NCBI GenBank assembly: GCA_017403345.1
Contig: JAFQOH010000074.1
Span: forward strand, 56,793 to 120,792
DNA length: 64,000 bases
Direction: 5' to 3'
Source: RGIG3701 sp017403345
GTDB taxonomy: Bacteria > Planctomycetota > Planctomycetia > Pirellulales > Thermoguttaceae
The position numbers and the translations under genes were made by a program. Under the pieces are notes generated by a model, which was not told where the DNA came from, did no database searches, and worked only from the letters and a program-made list of their open reading frames with translations. Shown in pieces: positions 24,973 through 31,434 of this stretch. The first letter of the stretch is position 1. The number at the start of each line of letters is the position of its first letter.

Positions 24973-26591
24973 CTAACAGACTTCAACCATCAGGTCATCT
25001 GCAGTCGCTTCTGCGGTCACGACACAGATTTTGTGTTGGTGTGCCAATTCACTGATCAGGGCCTGATTCTGCGGGTCAAGTGATTCCCATCCAGTTTGAG
25101 GAATCGTCACCAGCCCTATTTCACCATCTTTACGAACATAGGGGGCAATTGTCTGGAAAGCGATTTTCCAACGTTCACCATCCGAAAGTTCGGAGAAGAA
25201 CGTTTCACCTCGGCTGGTTTGCAATACCATTCGACCATCTACGATTTTCAATGGAGATTCTTTGCCGATGAGCTCAGAAAGAACCCCATCGCAGGAGCGG
25301 CCCGTTTCTCGCAATTGCCATGCTTTTTCACGTAACCGTTCGGCCTCACATGCTACAGATCGAGCATGTTCCATTTTGGTTTGAAGCTGTCTGGCAATTG
25401 CATTTCGCTCCACACGCTTTGCCTGCATATCTGCCATCTTCCTGTATTTCTGCAGCTCCTCCATATCAACTGGTACGATTTGAGAAAGTTCTTCGACTGT
25501 TTTTCTGTAGGTATCCAAACGTTCAAGGTTTGTTTTAAGAGTTTCCACAAGTGAAGACGAATACTTTCGCCGTTTCGCGGCCGCGTCCCTGTGAATCTGA
25601 TTTTCACTAAGACTTGCAAGCAGTTCTGTACGTTGACGAATGTAATCCTTCTCAAGTGTCTCTATCTTCTGACGAAGGTCGGAAATTATGTCAGCATACA
25701 TACGTTCGTCATTGTCGGCAGATTCCACATCTGTCTGGGCCATCGCGATTTTAGCTTCCTCATCTGCTACATTGATCTCATCTATCGAGGCTTTGGCATT
25801 TTCGATCATCCTTTCCTTTTCCTGATTTTGGCGATGTCGTTCTTCCAACTCACTCAAGTGCGCAATCACGGTTCTTTGTGTGCGCTGGAATTGTTCCATA
25901 TTGGGGATAATGTCTTCTTCCCGAAATTCTTCGTATGTGCCTTTGAGTGCTTCCAGCTTTGCCTGTTGTTGCTGGGCCATTTCTTCATATTTGCGGGCCT
26001 CTCTATCAACATCCGCTTTTACACGCCGAGCCATTTCCACGGGATCCGTAGTTTCGAGAGATGCGGTCGAAACAACGGAACGGAATTCATCTTCGGTTGA
26101 AAATAAGGAGACAAAAGTATCTCGGTCAGCCTGCTTGCCAGTCAATGTGATCAGTGCTTTCAGGCGTTCTTTGTCAGCCGCTTCATTGGTCTTGGATCTT
26201 GGATTCACCAACTCAGAAATTGAAAATTTCCCTTCGATATTGTCCACAACGAGTTCAGGTGTGCCGGATGTCCGCCGTGATGCAATCGAAAGATTGATCG
26301 AAGCTCCAAATCCCTCAACTTTCCCTCTCTGGCATCCATCACGAAGCGTTGGCATACCTGCTGTTGATCCACGCAAAAGACATGAAACCGAGTACTTTTT
26401 CCACTGCCGTTCCTTCCTTTGAAAATCACAACTCCACCCTTGGGAGAAACTGGAAATTCCAGCCTCTCGATCGCTCCCACGTTTTCGAGTGTGACGATTT
26501 GGGCTTCATCAACTCTGGCACGAACTTCTTCGGCCTCATCGTACGGAAGGTTATGTAATTCTGACGGCATTTCCATTGCGATACTATTCAT
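24973..26591 (-). pseudogene. SbcC/AAA_23-like ATPase split by a -1 frameshift after the Walker A motif
   Basis: Two overlapping frames together make one ATPase. The first frame (ATG at 26591) reads VTLENVGAIERLEFPV and the Walker A GRNGSGKST, then turns to nonsense. The second frame, open from about 26420 to 24973, continues with STAGMPTLRDGCQRGKVEGFGASINLSIA, which is the expected sequence after the P-loop. A long coiled coil follows, and at the end a signature-like LSDGERWKIAFQTI and a Walker B-like GLVTIPQTGWES. The switch falls near the A5 run in AAAAAGT (about 26393-26400). It could be a true mutation, an assembly error or programmed slippage. Such ATPases work with phage recombination nucleases. 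Confidence 0.7.
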
Positions 26592-26607
26592 TTCTTTCCT
26601 TTCATTT

Positions 26608-26793
26608 TTAAAACCATTTTGGCTGTTCCTGATTTTTCGTCAGCTTCTCGAGATATGCGTCCAGGTCACGTTCGACCTTTCTTGCACTCTCCAAGTCATT
26701 GGGATTCCTGTGTGCAAAGTATTTCTTCTGCAGGCGTCTGCACGATTTCGCCAGAATCATCAACTGTCGCAGCTGCTCTCGTATCTGCTCCAT
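26608..26793 (-). CDS. Small basic helical protein overlapping the upstream gene
   Basis: A 61-residue frame starts at the ATG at 26793 with an excellent GGAGG 6 bases upstream. It reads MEQIREQLRQLMILAKSCRR, then FAHRNPNDLESARKVERDLDAYLEKL. It overlaps the last 98 bases of the preceding gene in another frame. It looks like a coiled-coil phage early protein of unknown function. The strong ribosome site is the main support. Confidence 0.6.
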   Translation of the reverse strand: MEQIREQLRQLMILAKSCRRLQKKYFAHRNPNDLESARKVERDLDAYLEKLTKNQEQPKWF

Positions 26794-27067
26794 TCTTTTC
26801 CTCCATTTTTTCCCACATTTCTGCCAGTACTTTTCTAATGTCCATACGGACCGACATTTTAGCAAGCTCTTTTTGGACCGATTCATGCATGGAGCAGATG
26901 TTTCGGCAAAGCTCGCTGAGGAATTCCATGTCGGGCTCGTCTTCCTCATGTCCGATGATATCCCACAAAGATTCAGCGCAGTTGCCAAGCTCATAGCTCA
27001 GGCTTGACAGTCTGCTTGACATTTCGCGGATTTCTTCTTGATACATTGTTCTTTCCATAGGAAACAT
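26696..27067 (-). CDS. Acidic coiled-coil phage protein
   Basis: The 123-residue product starts at the ATG at 27067, which has GGAG 7 bases upstream. It is helical: EEIREMSSRLSSLSYELGNCAESLW, then MEFLSELCRNICSMHESVQKELAKM. The C-terminal 25 residues, ADTRAAATVDDSGEIVQTPAEE, are low-complexity and overlap the next gene. No function is recognised. Neighbours are small early genes and the recombination module. Confidence 0.5.
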   Translation of the reverse strand: MFPMERTMYQEEIREMSSRLSSLSYELGNCAESLWDIIGHEEDEPDMEFLSELCRNICSMHESVQKELAKMSVRMDIRKVLAEMWEKMEEKNGADTRAAATVDDSGEIVQTPAEEILCTQESQ

Positions 27068-27126
27068 CAATTTTCTCCTTTTGAGTTCGTTTTCAAACTG
27101 TTGTTCTCTCCAATAGACAGGTTTCC

Positions 27127-27420
27127 TTAGTCTCGTGGAGCAAAAACCTTAATAATACGCTGAACGTAATCGCTTGTGTTGTGAGAGTCAATCTCCTTGA
27201 CTCCGTTAAATTTTGTTTCAAATTCCAAGAGGATGTCGTTGATTGCGAATGAGAACATCAGCCCCAAATCCAAACATCCGAATACTCGAAAAATTCCGGA
27301 AATCATATTTCGGCTGCGCATGGCTCCATAATCGTCACCAACTGCCCTCAGCATTACTTCCCATCGTTTCGTATTGATGAGCACTCGTGCGATTTTCTCA
27401 ACATTGTCTTTGCTTAGCAT
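27127..27420 (-). CDS. Phage early protein of unknown function
   Basis: The 97-residue protein begins MLSKDNVEKIARVLINTKRWEVMLRAV. A glycine-rich turn follows, then a hydrophobic stretch FGCLDLGLMFSFAINDILLEFE, and a charged tail. It might contact a membrane but has no clear transmembrane helix of full length. It starts 3 bases after the next gene upstream. No family is recognised. Confidence 0.5.
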   Translation of the reverse strand: MLSKDNVEKIARVLINTKRWEVMLRAVGDDYGAMRSRNMISGIFRVFGCLDLGLMFSFAINDILLEFETKFNGVKEIDSHNTSDYVQRIIKVFAPRD

Positions 27421-27423
27421 AAT

Positions 27424-27618
27424 TCACTCCTTTTCCCATGAGGGGATATATGCAGGATCCTCGAACTGACGATAGTCTTCAAGGGTATCCTCAATATCCC
27501 AATCTTCTTCGCGTGTAAACTCTGTTTCTCGAAGAAAAATTTCCTCTTCATCGCACTCGTCTGCAACAAGTGCATCAAGCCAGCGGTCTGCGCAGTCTCT
27601 AAAATATATCCTTTTCAT
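27424..27618 (-). CDS. Small highly acidic phage protein
   Basis: The 64-residue protein is strongly acidic in its middle: ADECDEEEIFLRETEFTREEDWDIEDTLEDY. Compact acidic early proteins of phages often mimic DNA or act as inhibitors. That is only an idea here because no family is recognised. It begins 4 bases inside the DUF2958-like gene's end (coordinates 27615-27618). Confidence 0.5.
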   Translation of the reverse strand: MKRIYFRDCADRWLDALVADECDEEEIFLRETEFTREEDWDIEDTLEDYRQFEDPAYIPSWEKE

Positions 27619-27959
27619 GAGATCATCACCTCCGCGGCTGTTGATTGGAATGGTTGGACGGATGAATCCAATTGGATTTGAACATCTTCCGGTCGATTAA
27701 TATTGATATTTTCAAGTTCCTCAAGGGTAAAGTATCCCCATTCGTAGTCGTCAAACATCCGCACAGCCCCAAAGAAGAGCCAATGCCCTTCCCCTTCACT
27801 ATCGTACGTTTTACTTCCTTCCACAGCCAACCATACGAAACGGGAATTGGGCAGGAAGAATTTCGCCACAACTTTTTTCAGGTTTGTTTGAATTTTCTCG
27901 GTAGAATAAAGCGGTGCTTTCTGGAACGCTTTTTCCAGTTCATTAGTTATCAGTTTCAT
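27615..27959 (-). CDS. DUF2958-like phage protein
   Basis: From the ATG at 27959 the protein has 114 residues. It reads KLITNELEKAFQKAPLYSTE, then VVAKFFLPNSRFVWLAVEG, then WLFFGAVRMFDDYEWGYFTLEELENI. These match the DUF2958 layout: a start LT-EL, a K-F-P-S-W strand, and a FG-V-G-E-G-FSL-EL box. The domain is common in plasmids and phages and has no settled function. It is the start of a set of small genes running towards the recombination module. Confidence 0.6.
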   Translation of the reverse strand: MKLITNELEKAFQKAPLYSTEKIQTNLKKVVAKFFLPNSRFVWLAVEGSKTYDSEGEGHWLFFGAVRMFDDYEWGYFTLEELENININRPEDVQIQLDSSVQPFQSTAAEVMIS

Positions 27960-27992
27960 GTTACTTTCCTTTTCCAAATGTGAATCTTTTCT

Positions 27993-28060
27993 AATCCCGG
28001 AAGCACTTCCGACTCAATCGCCTTCCGGGATTGTATTGGTAGGGACACGATGTCCCTACC
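27993..28060. repeat. Two strong perfect hairpins in an intergenic gap
   Basis: AATCCCGGAAG (27993-28003) pairs with CTTCCGGGATT (28022-28032), an 11-base perfect stem. Directly next to it GGTAGGGACA (28038-28047) pairs with TGTCCCTACC (28051-28060), a 10-base stem with a 3-base loop. No T-run follows on the minus strand, so neither is a standard intrinsic terminator. They may be REP-like elements or protect mRNA ends in the leftward operon. The gap is between a DUF2958-like gene and the tandem-domain gene. Confidence 0.6.
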
Positions 28061-28103
28061 TGAAGGGATCCCCGCGGATTGTCGCGGACAAAATCTTTTC
28101 GTA

Positions 28104-28799
28104 TCACGCCATTTTTACAAAAAGCGGTGCAAGATACTCTCCACAGTAACGACTAGGAGTTTTAACAATGTCCGCAATCCTCCAACCTTTTGCATAGCAA
28201 GAACGGAGTTTGAAAATATCACCTGTGTTGAGTGTAAAGGCTTCAACTTCCAATGATTTTAGTGCATCCAAAATCTCTAGCCTTTTTCCAGATGAAGAAA
28301 TGTTAAATTCACTGCCAAAAGAAAGCCAGTCAGACTTACACCTCTTTGATTCTCTGTATGCCTTGTTGATGACGGAAATGTGACTTGCGCATTCCTCGCC
28401 AGCAACCATTACATCGAGCATTACCTCATTCAGCATTTCATCTCCAATAACAGGTAAAGTGAATGATGTTTTCGCAAAAAGCAATGCCAGTCCATTTTTA
28501 CCATAAGGACCGATCGTTTCAACAATATCCACAACTCTCCAACCTCTCTTATAGCAGGTCTGAAGCTTGCCATAAGAGACACACTTATGACTGAGAGCAA
28601 AAACATCAACTCCGTAATCTTCCAGCACATTCAAGATATTCAACATTTCCTTACGAAGTTCTGGATACAGATCGAAAGATAGGACAATCCAGTCTTGTCC
28701 GATTTCCTTTGCCTCATAGTACGCCTTACAAACGGCTGAAATGTGATTCGCATGACCTCCATACGGATCCATGGCATTAAGTTTTTCATTGTTAAGCAT
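28104..28799 (-). CDS. Tandem-duplicated orphan-domain protein (two copies)
   Basis: This 231-residue protein is an internal duplication of a domain of about 110 residues. Copy 1 (about 1-115) has GGHANHISAVCKAYYEAKEIGQDWIVLSFDL, then KLQTCYKRGWRVVDIVETIGPYG. Copy 2 (about 118-231) has CASHISVINKAYRESKRCKSDWLSFGSEF, then KLRSCYAKGWRIADIVKTPSRY. A third, single copy is encoded by the next gene upstream (28899-29249). The family is not recognised by me. The repeating mode C-Y-x-x-GWR-x-x-D-V suggests a conserved binding site. It is expressed early from the promoter at 29448-29475. Confidence 0.65.
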   Translation of the reverse strand: MLNNEKLNAMDPYGGHANHISAVCKAYYEAKEIGQDWIVLSFDLYPELRKEMLNILNVLEDYGVDVFALSHKCVSYGKLQTCYKRGWRVVDIVETIGPYGKNGLALLFAKTSFTLPVIGDEMLNEVMLDVMVAGEECASHISVINKAYRESKRCKSDWLSFGSEFNISSSGKRLEILDALKSLEVEAFTLNTGDIFKLRSCYAKGWRIADIVKTPSRYCGEYLAPLFVKMA

Positions 28800-28898
28800 G
28801 GGATTCTCCTTGGATTGTGCCCCCGAAGGGGGCTGGTGGTGGTTTACTTTTTCGTTTCAGGGCAGACCGTAGGCCTGGCAAGTGATATTTTTCTTATA

Positions 28899-29249
28899 TT
28901 AGTTCTCTTTTTGGAAGAGCAGAGCCGGTTTGGTTTGGATCCAACGTCCTTCTCCATATTTCAGAGTGACAGAATCCGTAATCCTCCAGCCATTCCGGTA
29001 ACACAATTGGATATGGTTTTGCAGGTTTGTTCCGTTGTTGCTCATGGTAAACTCAGTAATTCCAAATTCATCCATAATGCGAAGGGATTCAAGAATTGCA
29101 TTTTCTGATTCATAGAACCAGCACACATCAATTGTTTTCAGACCTTTTGCTTTTGCGTCAAGGTACGCATTTACCAATTTGTAAAGTTCACGACTTTCTA
29201 CACTGTCAAGGTAGACTGCGACGGCATTGAGTCTTTCATTGTTAAGCAT
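28899..29249 (-). CDS. Single-copy orphan-domain protein, paralogue of the next gene
   Basis: The 116-residue protein starts MLNNERLNAVAVYLDS, almost the same as the start MLNNEKLNAMDPY of the downstream gene. It keeps the box IQLCYRNGWRITDSVTLKYGEG, equal to the C-Y-GWR-D-V box of the tandem gene. It is the first gene downstream of the near-consensus promoter at 29448-29475. A short 100-base gap separates it from its paralogue. No known family is recognised. Confidence 0.6.
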   Translation of the reverse strand: MLNNERLNAVAVYLDSVESRELYKLVNAYLDAKAKGLKTIDVCWFYESENAILESLRIMDEFGITEFTMSNNGTNLQNHIQLCYRNGWRITDSVTLKYGEGRWIQTKPALLFQKEN

Positions 29250-29284
29250 TTTTTCCCCTTTCTAGAGATTTTTCTTTGGGGGCC

Positions 29285-29312
29285 TTGACAAGATTTTTTT
29301 TTCTGATAGAAT
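29285..29312 (+). promoter_or_regulatory. Sigma-70-type promoter for a short plus-strand RNA
   Basis: TTGACA at 29285-29290 and TAGAAT at 29307-29312 are 16 bases apart. The predicted start is near 29319, and a perfect terminator follows about 35 bases on. No plus-strand protein gene follows in reach. It points away from the promoter at 29448-29475. Confidence 0.55.
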
Positions 29313-29318
29313 AAAAAA

Positions 29319-29396
29319 ACCTCATGAAGGGCAACCCCTTTCTTTGGTTACTTGCTCGCAGTGCAGTTTGCTAGGCTGGTCACTGCGGGCTTTTTT
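29319..29396 (+). ncRNA. Candidate small RNA (about 78 nt) in the phage control region
   Basis: Between the promoter above and an intrinsic terminator lies a short transcript with no long frame. It begins after the TAGAAT box and holds a small hairpin AAGGG-CAAC-CCCTT (about 29327-29340). It ends with a 10-base stem (29354-29363 with 29381-29390) followed by six T. A 16-codon frame beginning at ATG 29323 is also present and ends in the loop of the terminator. It may be an antisense or sRNA acting on the leftward early operon, or a peptide leader. Expression is unproven. Confidence 0.45.
29354..29396 (+). terminator. Rho-independent terminator
   Basis: GCTCGCAGTG (29354-29363) pairs with CACTGCGGGC (29381-29390) with one G-T pair, around a 17-base loop, and TTTTTT follows. 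It is directional on the plus strand. The minus-strand complement has no T-run after the stem. Confidence 0.75.
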
Positions 29397-29417
29397 CTTT
29401 CTTGCCCTGAATATCGG

Positions 29418-29483
29418 AACTGTCAGTTCCTCAATTCTTATGCGTATATTATACCACAAATAAAAATTTTGTCAAGGGGGTAT
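29418..29483 (-). promoter_or_regulatory. Promoter/operator copy A for the leftward early operon
   Basis: On the minus strand TTGACA (29470-29475) and TATAAT (29448-29453) are 16 bases apart, both perfect. Downstream, inside the same 66-base block, is the palindrome AACTG-T-CAGTT (29418-29428), a likely operator. The whole block is repeated at 30221-30285. It drives the orphan-domain genes and probably the following early genes. Confidence 0.7.
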
Positions 29484-29551
29484 ATTGTATATTTTTCAAA
29501 AATTTCATTTTTTTTTGAAAGATATAATTATTTTTAGACAAAATTAACTGT

Positions 29552-29935
29552 CTATTGGAGTTGAAGTTCTGCTTTCACCCCCCGTAAAAAAGCACTGCTA
29601 AAATCAACGCCAGCAACTTGAGCCTGCGTATACAGGTCAAGAGGAAGTGAAAGCGGGACAGTCACTTCATTGACTTCTTCCAAAGTAACTTCGACCAAAA
29701 AGACCAATTCATCACTGGTCAATTCAAAAGAGTCTTCAGAAGATGGTTCCGGAATTTTATCACCGTCGAGCAACATTCCGGAAAGATGAAGTTCAAGAGC
29801 CTCGACTGCATTCCTCCGACATTCTTCCAGAGTATTCCCGGTCGTTGTACAACCCTGAAGGTCTGGAAATGAAACGCAATAGTTTGCGAATCCATCACAC
29901 GTTTCTGCGATTGCAGGAAAAACAAACTTTTTCAT
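29552..29935 (-). CDS. hicB: HicB-family antitoxin
   Basis: From the ATG at 29935 this is a 127-residue HicB: MKKFVFPAIAETCDGFANYCVSFPDLQGCTTTGNTLEECRRNAVEALELHL, the typical HicB N-terminal domain. The C-terminal part (VNEVTVPLSLPLDLYTQAQVAGVDFSSAFLRGV) is the DNA-binding end of the long HicB type. HicB neutralises HicA and represses its own promoter. It follows hicA by 53 bases. Copies of the same promoter/operator block flank the pair. Confidence 0.85.
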   Translation of the reverse strand: MKKFVFPAIAETCDGFANYCVSFPDLQGCTTTGNTLEECRRNAVEALELHLSGMLLDGDKIPEPSSEDSFELTSDELVFLVEVTLEEVNEVTVPLSLPLDLYTQAQVAGVDFSSAFLRGVKAELQLQ

Positions 29936-29988
29936 TTGAAAGTGTCCTTTCTTGTACCACGTGACCAAACATGGGATTGAAATTGTTT

Positions 29989-30186
29989 TTACTTAAATTT
30001 GATTCCAGCTTGGCTCTCAATACTTTTGAGAGTTTTGCCAAAAATTTCATCATGTGACGTTGAAACAGTGACACGACCTTTTTTGGTTGGATGCTTAAAT
30101 TGTAAATGACCTCCTACAGAAGATACCTGATTCCAACCATCGTTTTTAAGTTGTGTAATGATTTCACGAACTTTGAAATGTCTCAT
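29989..30186 (-). CDS. hicA: HicA-family mRNA interferase toxin
   Basis: The 65-residue protein reads MRHFKVREIITQLKNDGWNQVSSVGGHLQFKHPTKKGRVTVSTSHDEI. This contains the HicA fold with the catalytic His in GGHLQFKHP. HicA is a dsRBD-like ribonuclease that cleaves mRNA. Length and order (toxin first, antitoxin second) are normal. Promoter copy B at 30251-30278 lies 65 bases upstream. It may guard the prophage or act in defence. Confidence 0.9.
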   Translation of the reverse strand: MRHFKVREIITQLKNDGWNQVSSVGGHLQFKHPTKKGRVTVSTSHDEIFGKTLKSIESQAGIKFK

Positions 30187-30220
30187 TTACACCTCCTGAT
30201 CTGAACCGGCATAATACCAA

Positions 30221-30285
30221 AACTGTCAGTTCCTCAATTCTTATGCGTATATTGTACCACAAATAAAAATTTTGTCAAGGGGTAT
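30221..30285 (-). promoter_or_regulatory. Promoter/operator copy B for hicAB
   Basis: A 65-base near-copy of the block at 29418-29483 with one substitution and one missing G. TTGACA (30273-30278) and TACAAT (30251-30256) are 16 bases apart, and the palindrome AACTG-T-CAGTT lies at 30221-30231. TACAAT is weaker than the TATAAT of copy A. It faces hicA, 35-65 bases away. Confidence 0.7.
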
Positions 30286-30338
30286 CTGTGCGTTTTTCAT
30301 AAAAAATTCTCAAATTTTCTAAATAATCACTGAATCTA

Positions 30339-30941
30339 TCAGGGGGTGGTGTCTTTTATATGGGTAGTTAATATTCCAATCATATATCTCACACGCAATG
30401 ATTTGTTACCGACATGAGCATTCACCTTTTCCAAAAAGTCTGAATGCAGTTCGACGATCCGGCTTGGAGTTCCTCCATGATTATATGTCGAAGGTGGAAG
30501 TCTACTGATGATTTCAAACTGTGAAAGCCCCTGATTTGTCTCTTCTGCGATTTTCTCAGAAATGATTTTCTCGATATACTTGACCCGACGCATTTTCCCT
30601 CCCACAAACGAATCTAGTATTTCAAGAAACCAAATCGGGAATTCAACCCCCTTTGTTCGTTGGCGATACGGAGTGTCAACCCGTTTAGAACCTCTGATTT
30701 TTTCGATATTTCTGCTGATCCCCGCACGCCATTTGTCAGTCATTCTACGCCCATCTTTTGTCCGTTCGATACCATCGTCTGGTAACGGAATAATACCATT
30801 AGCATAAGCGTTTCGTTTTTCCAGATATTTCAGTATATTTTCTCTTGAAGCTCGACTTTTCTTTTCCGTAATTCGGATGCCATTTTTTGAGTATCTTAGT
30901 TCTTCCATAAAATCCTCCACATACTCGTGCCAACGCTCCAT
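30339..30941 (-). CDS. Putative regulator with two ribbon-helix-helix-like segments
   Basis: The 200-residue protein starts at ATG 30941. Two segments in the C-terminal half look alike and fit an RHH pattern of strand, two helices and basic turn: GVEFPIWFLEILDSFVGGKMRRVKYIEKII and VELHSDFLEKVNAHVGNKSLRVRYMIGIL. The basic N-terminal half has KKSRASRENILKYLEKRNAYANG. A TATAAT-type box overlaps the start codon, so its transcript may be nearly leaderless. It lies between hicAB and the repeated sites next to the integrase. A role as phage repressor is plausible but unproven. Confidence 0.5.
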   Translation of the reverse strand: MERWHEYVEDFMEELRYSKNGIRITEKKSRASRENILKYLEKRNAYANGIIPLPDDGIERTKDGRRMTDKWRAGISRNIEKIRGSKRVDTPYRQRTKGVEFPIWFLEILDSFVGGKMRRVKYIEKIISEKIAEETNQGLSQFEIISRLPPSTYNHGGTPSRIVELHSDFLEKVNAHVGNKSLRVRYMIGILTTHIKDTTP

Positions 30942-31086
30942 TATACCAAATCCCGCCAAAAATTAAAAGGGGAGATTTTCAAAATTTCTTTTCGACAAAA
31001 ATTTTTCTTTTTAAACCACTACGGATAATATTCTGCGTCGCATTAATATTATTATTTAAATTATATTTTTCTTGTTATACCAAAAG

Positions 31087-31283
31087 GATAAGTCAGCTAT
31101 AGCTTTGTTATCTCCAAACGATAAGTCAGCTATAAGTTACTTATTGATTTTAGATAACAATACTATTTTTTGTTATTCTGTGAGTGTTTGGGGAAATTTG
31201 TCTGTATTTTTATTCCGATTTTAGGCATAAAAGACGATAAGTCAGCTATAGCTTTGTTATCTCCAAACGATAAGTCAGCTATA
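31087..31283. repeat. Four direct copies of GATAAGTCAGCTATA in two pairs, next to the integrase gene
   Basis: Exact copies of GATAAGTCAGCTATA begin at 31087, 31120, 31236 and 31269. Within each pair the copies are 33 bases apart; the pairs are 149 bases apart. The sequence between copies (ctttgttatctccaaac) is also kept, so each pair is one duplicated block of about 65 bases. A reversed partial copy (AACTTATCG) lies at about 31331-31340. The array sits in the 475-base gap between the RHH-like gene and the integrase. It could be arm-type sites for the integrase or operators for the regulator. Confidence 0.7.
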
Positions 31284-31384
31284 AGTCACTTATTGATTTT
31301 GCTCCATTTTGTTAAGTGTATGCTATAATAAACTTATCGTTTTGCTATAACATTCTTATAAGAAAATTATTCTAAGGATTGCTA

Positions 31385-31413
31385 TTGACAAGAAATTCCA
31401 GAGCGGCTAATCT
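31385..31413 (+). promoter_or_regulatory. Possible weak integrase promoter
   Basis: TTGACA at 31385-31390 is followed by 17 bases and TAATCT at 31408-31413. The predicted start lies only about 15 bases before the integrase ATG, right at an AGGAGG (31422-31427). A perfect TATAAT also lies at 31324-31329, but without a well-placed -35. One of these probably serves the integrase. Confidence 0.3.
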
Positions 31414-31434
31414 GCAACATCAGGAGGACATGTC

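Noticed and set aside
27993..28060. Hairpins as a riboswitch
   Set aside because: No known riboswitch core is recognisable, there is no T-run, and the downstream genes do not suggest a metabolite.
31087..31283. Repeats next to the integrase as a CRISPR
   Set aside because: Only four 15-bp copies, the intervening 18 bases are also repeated, and the pair spacing is uneven.
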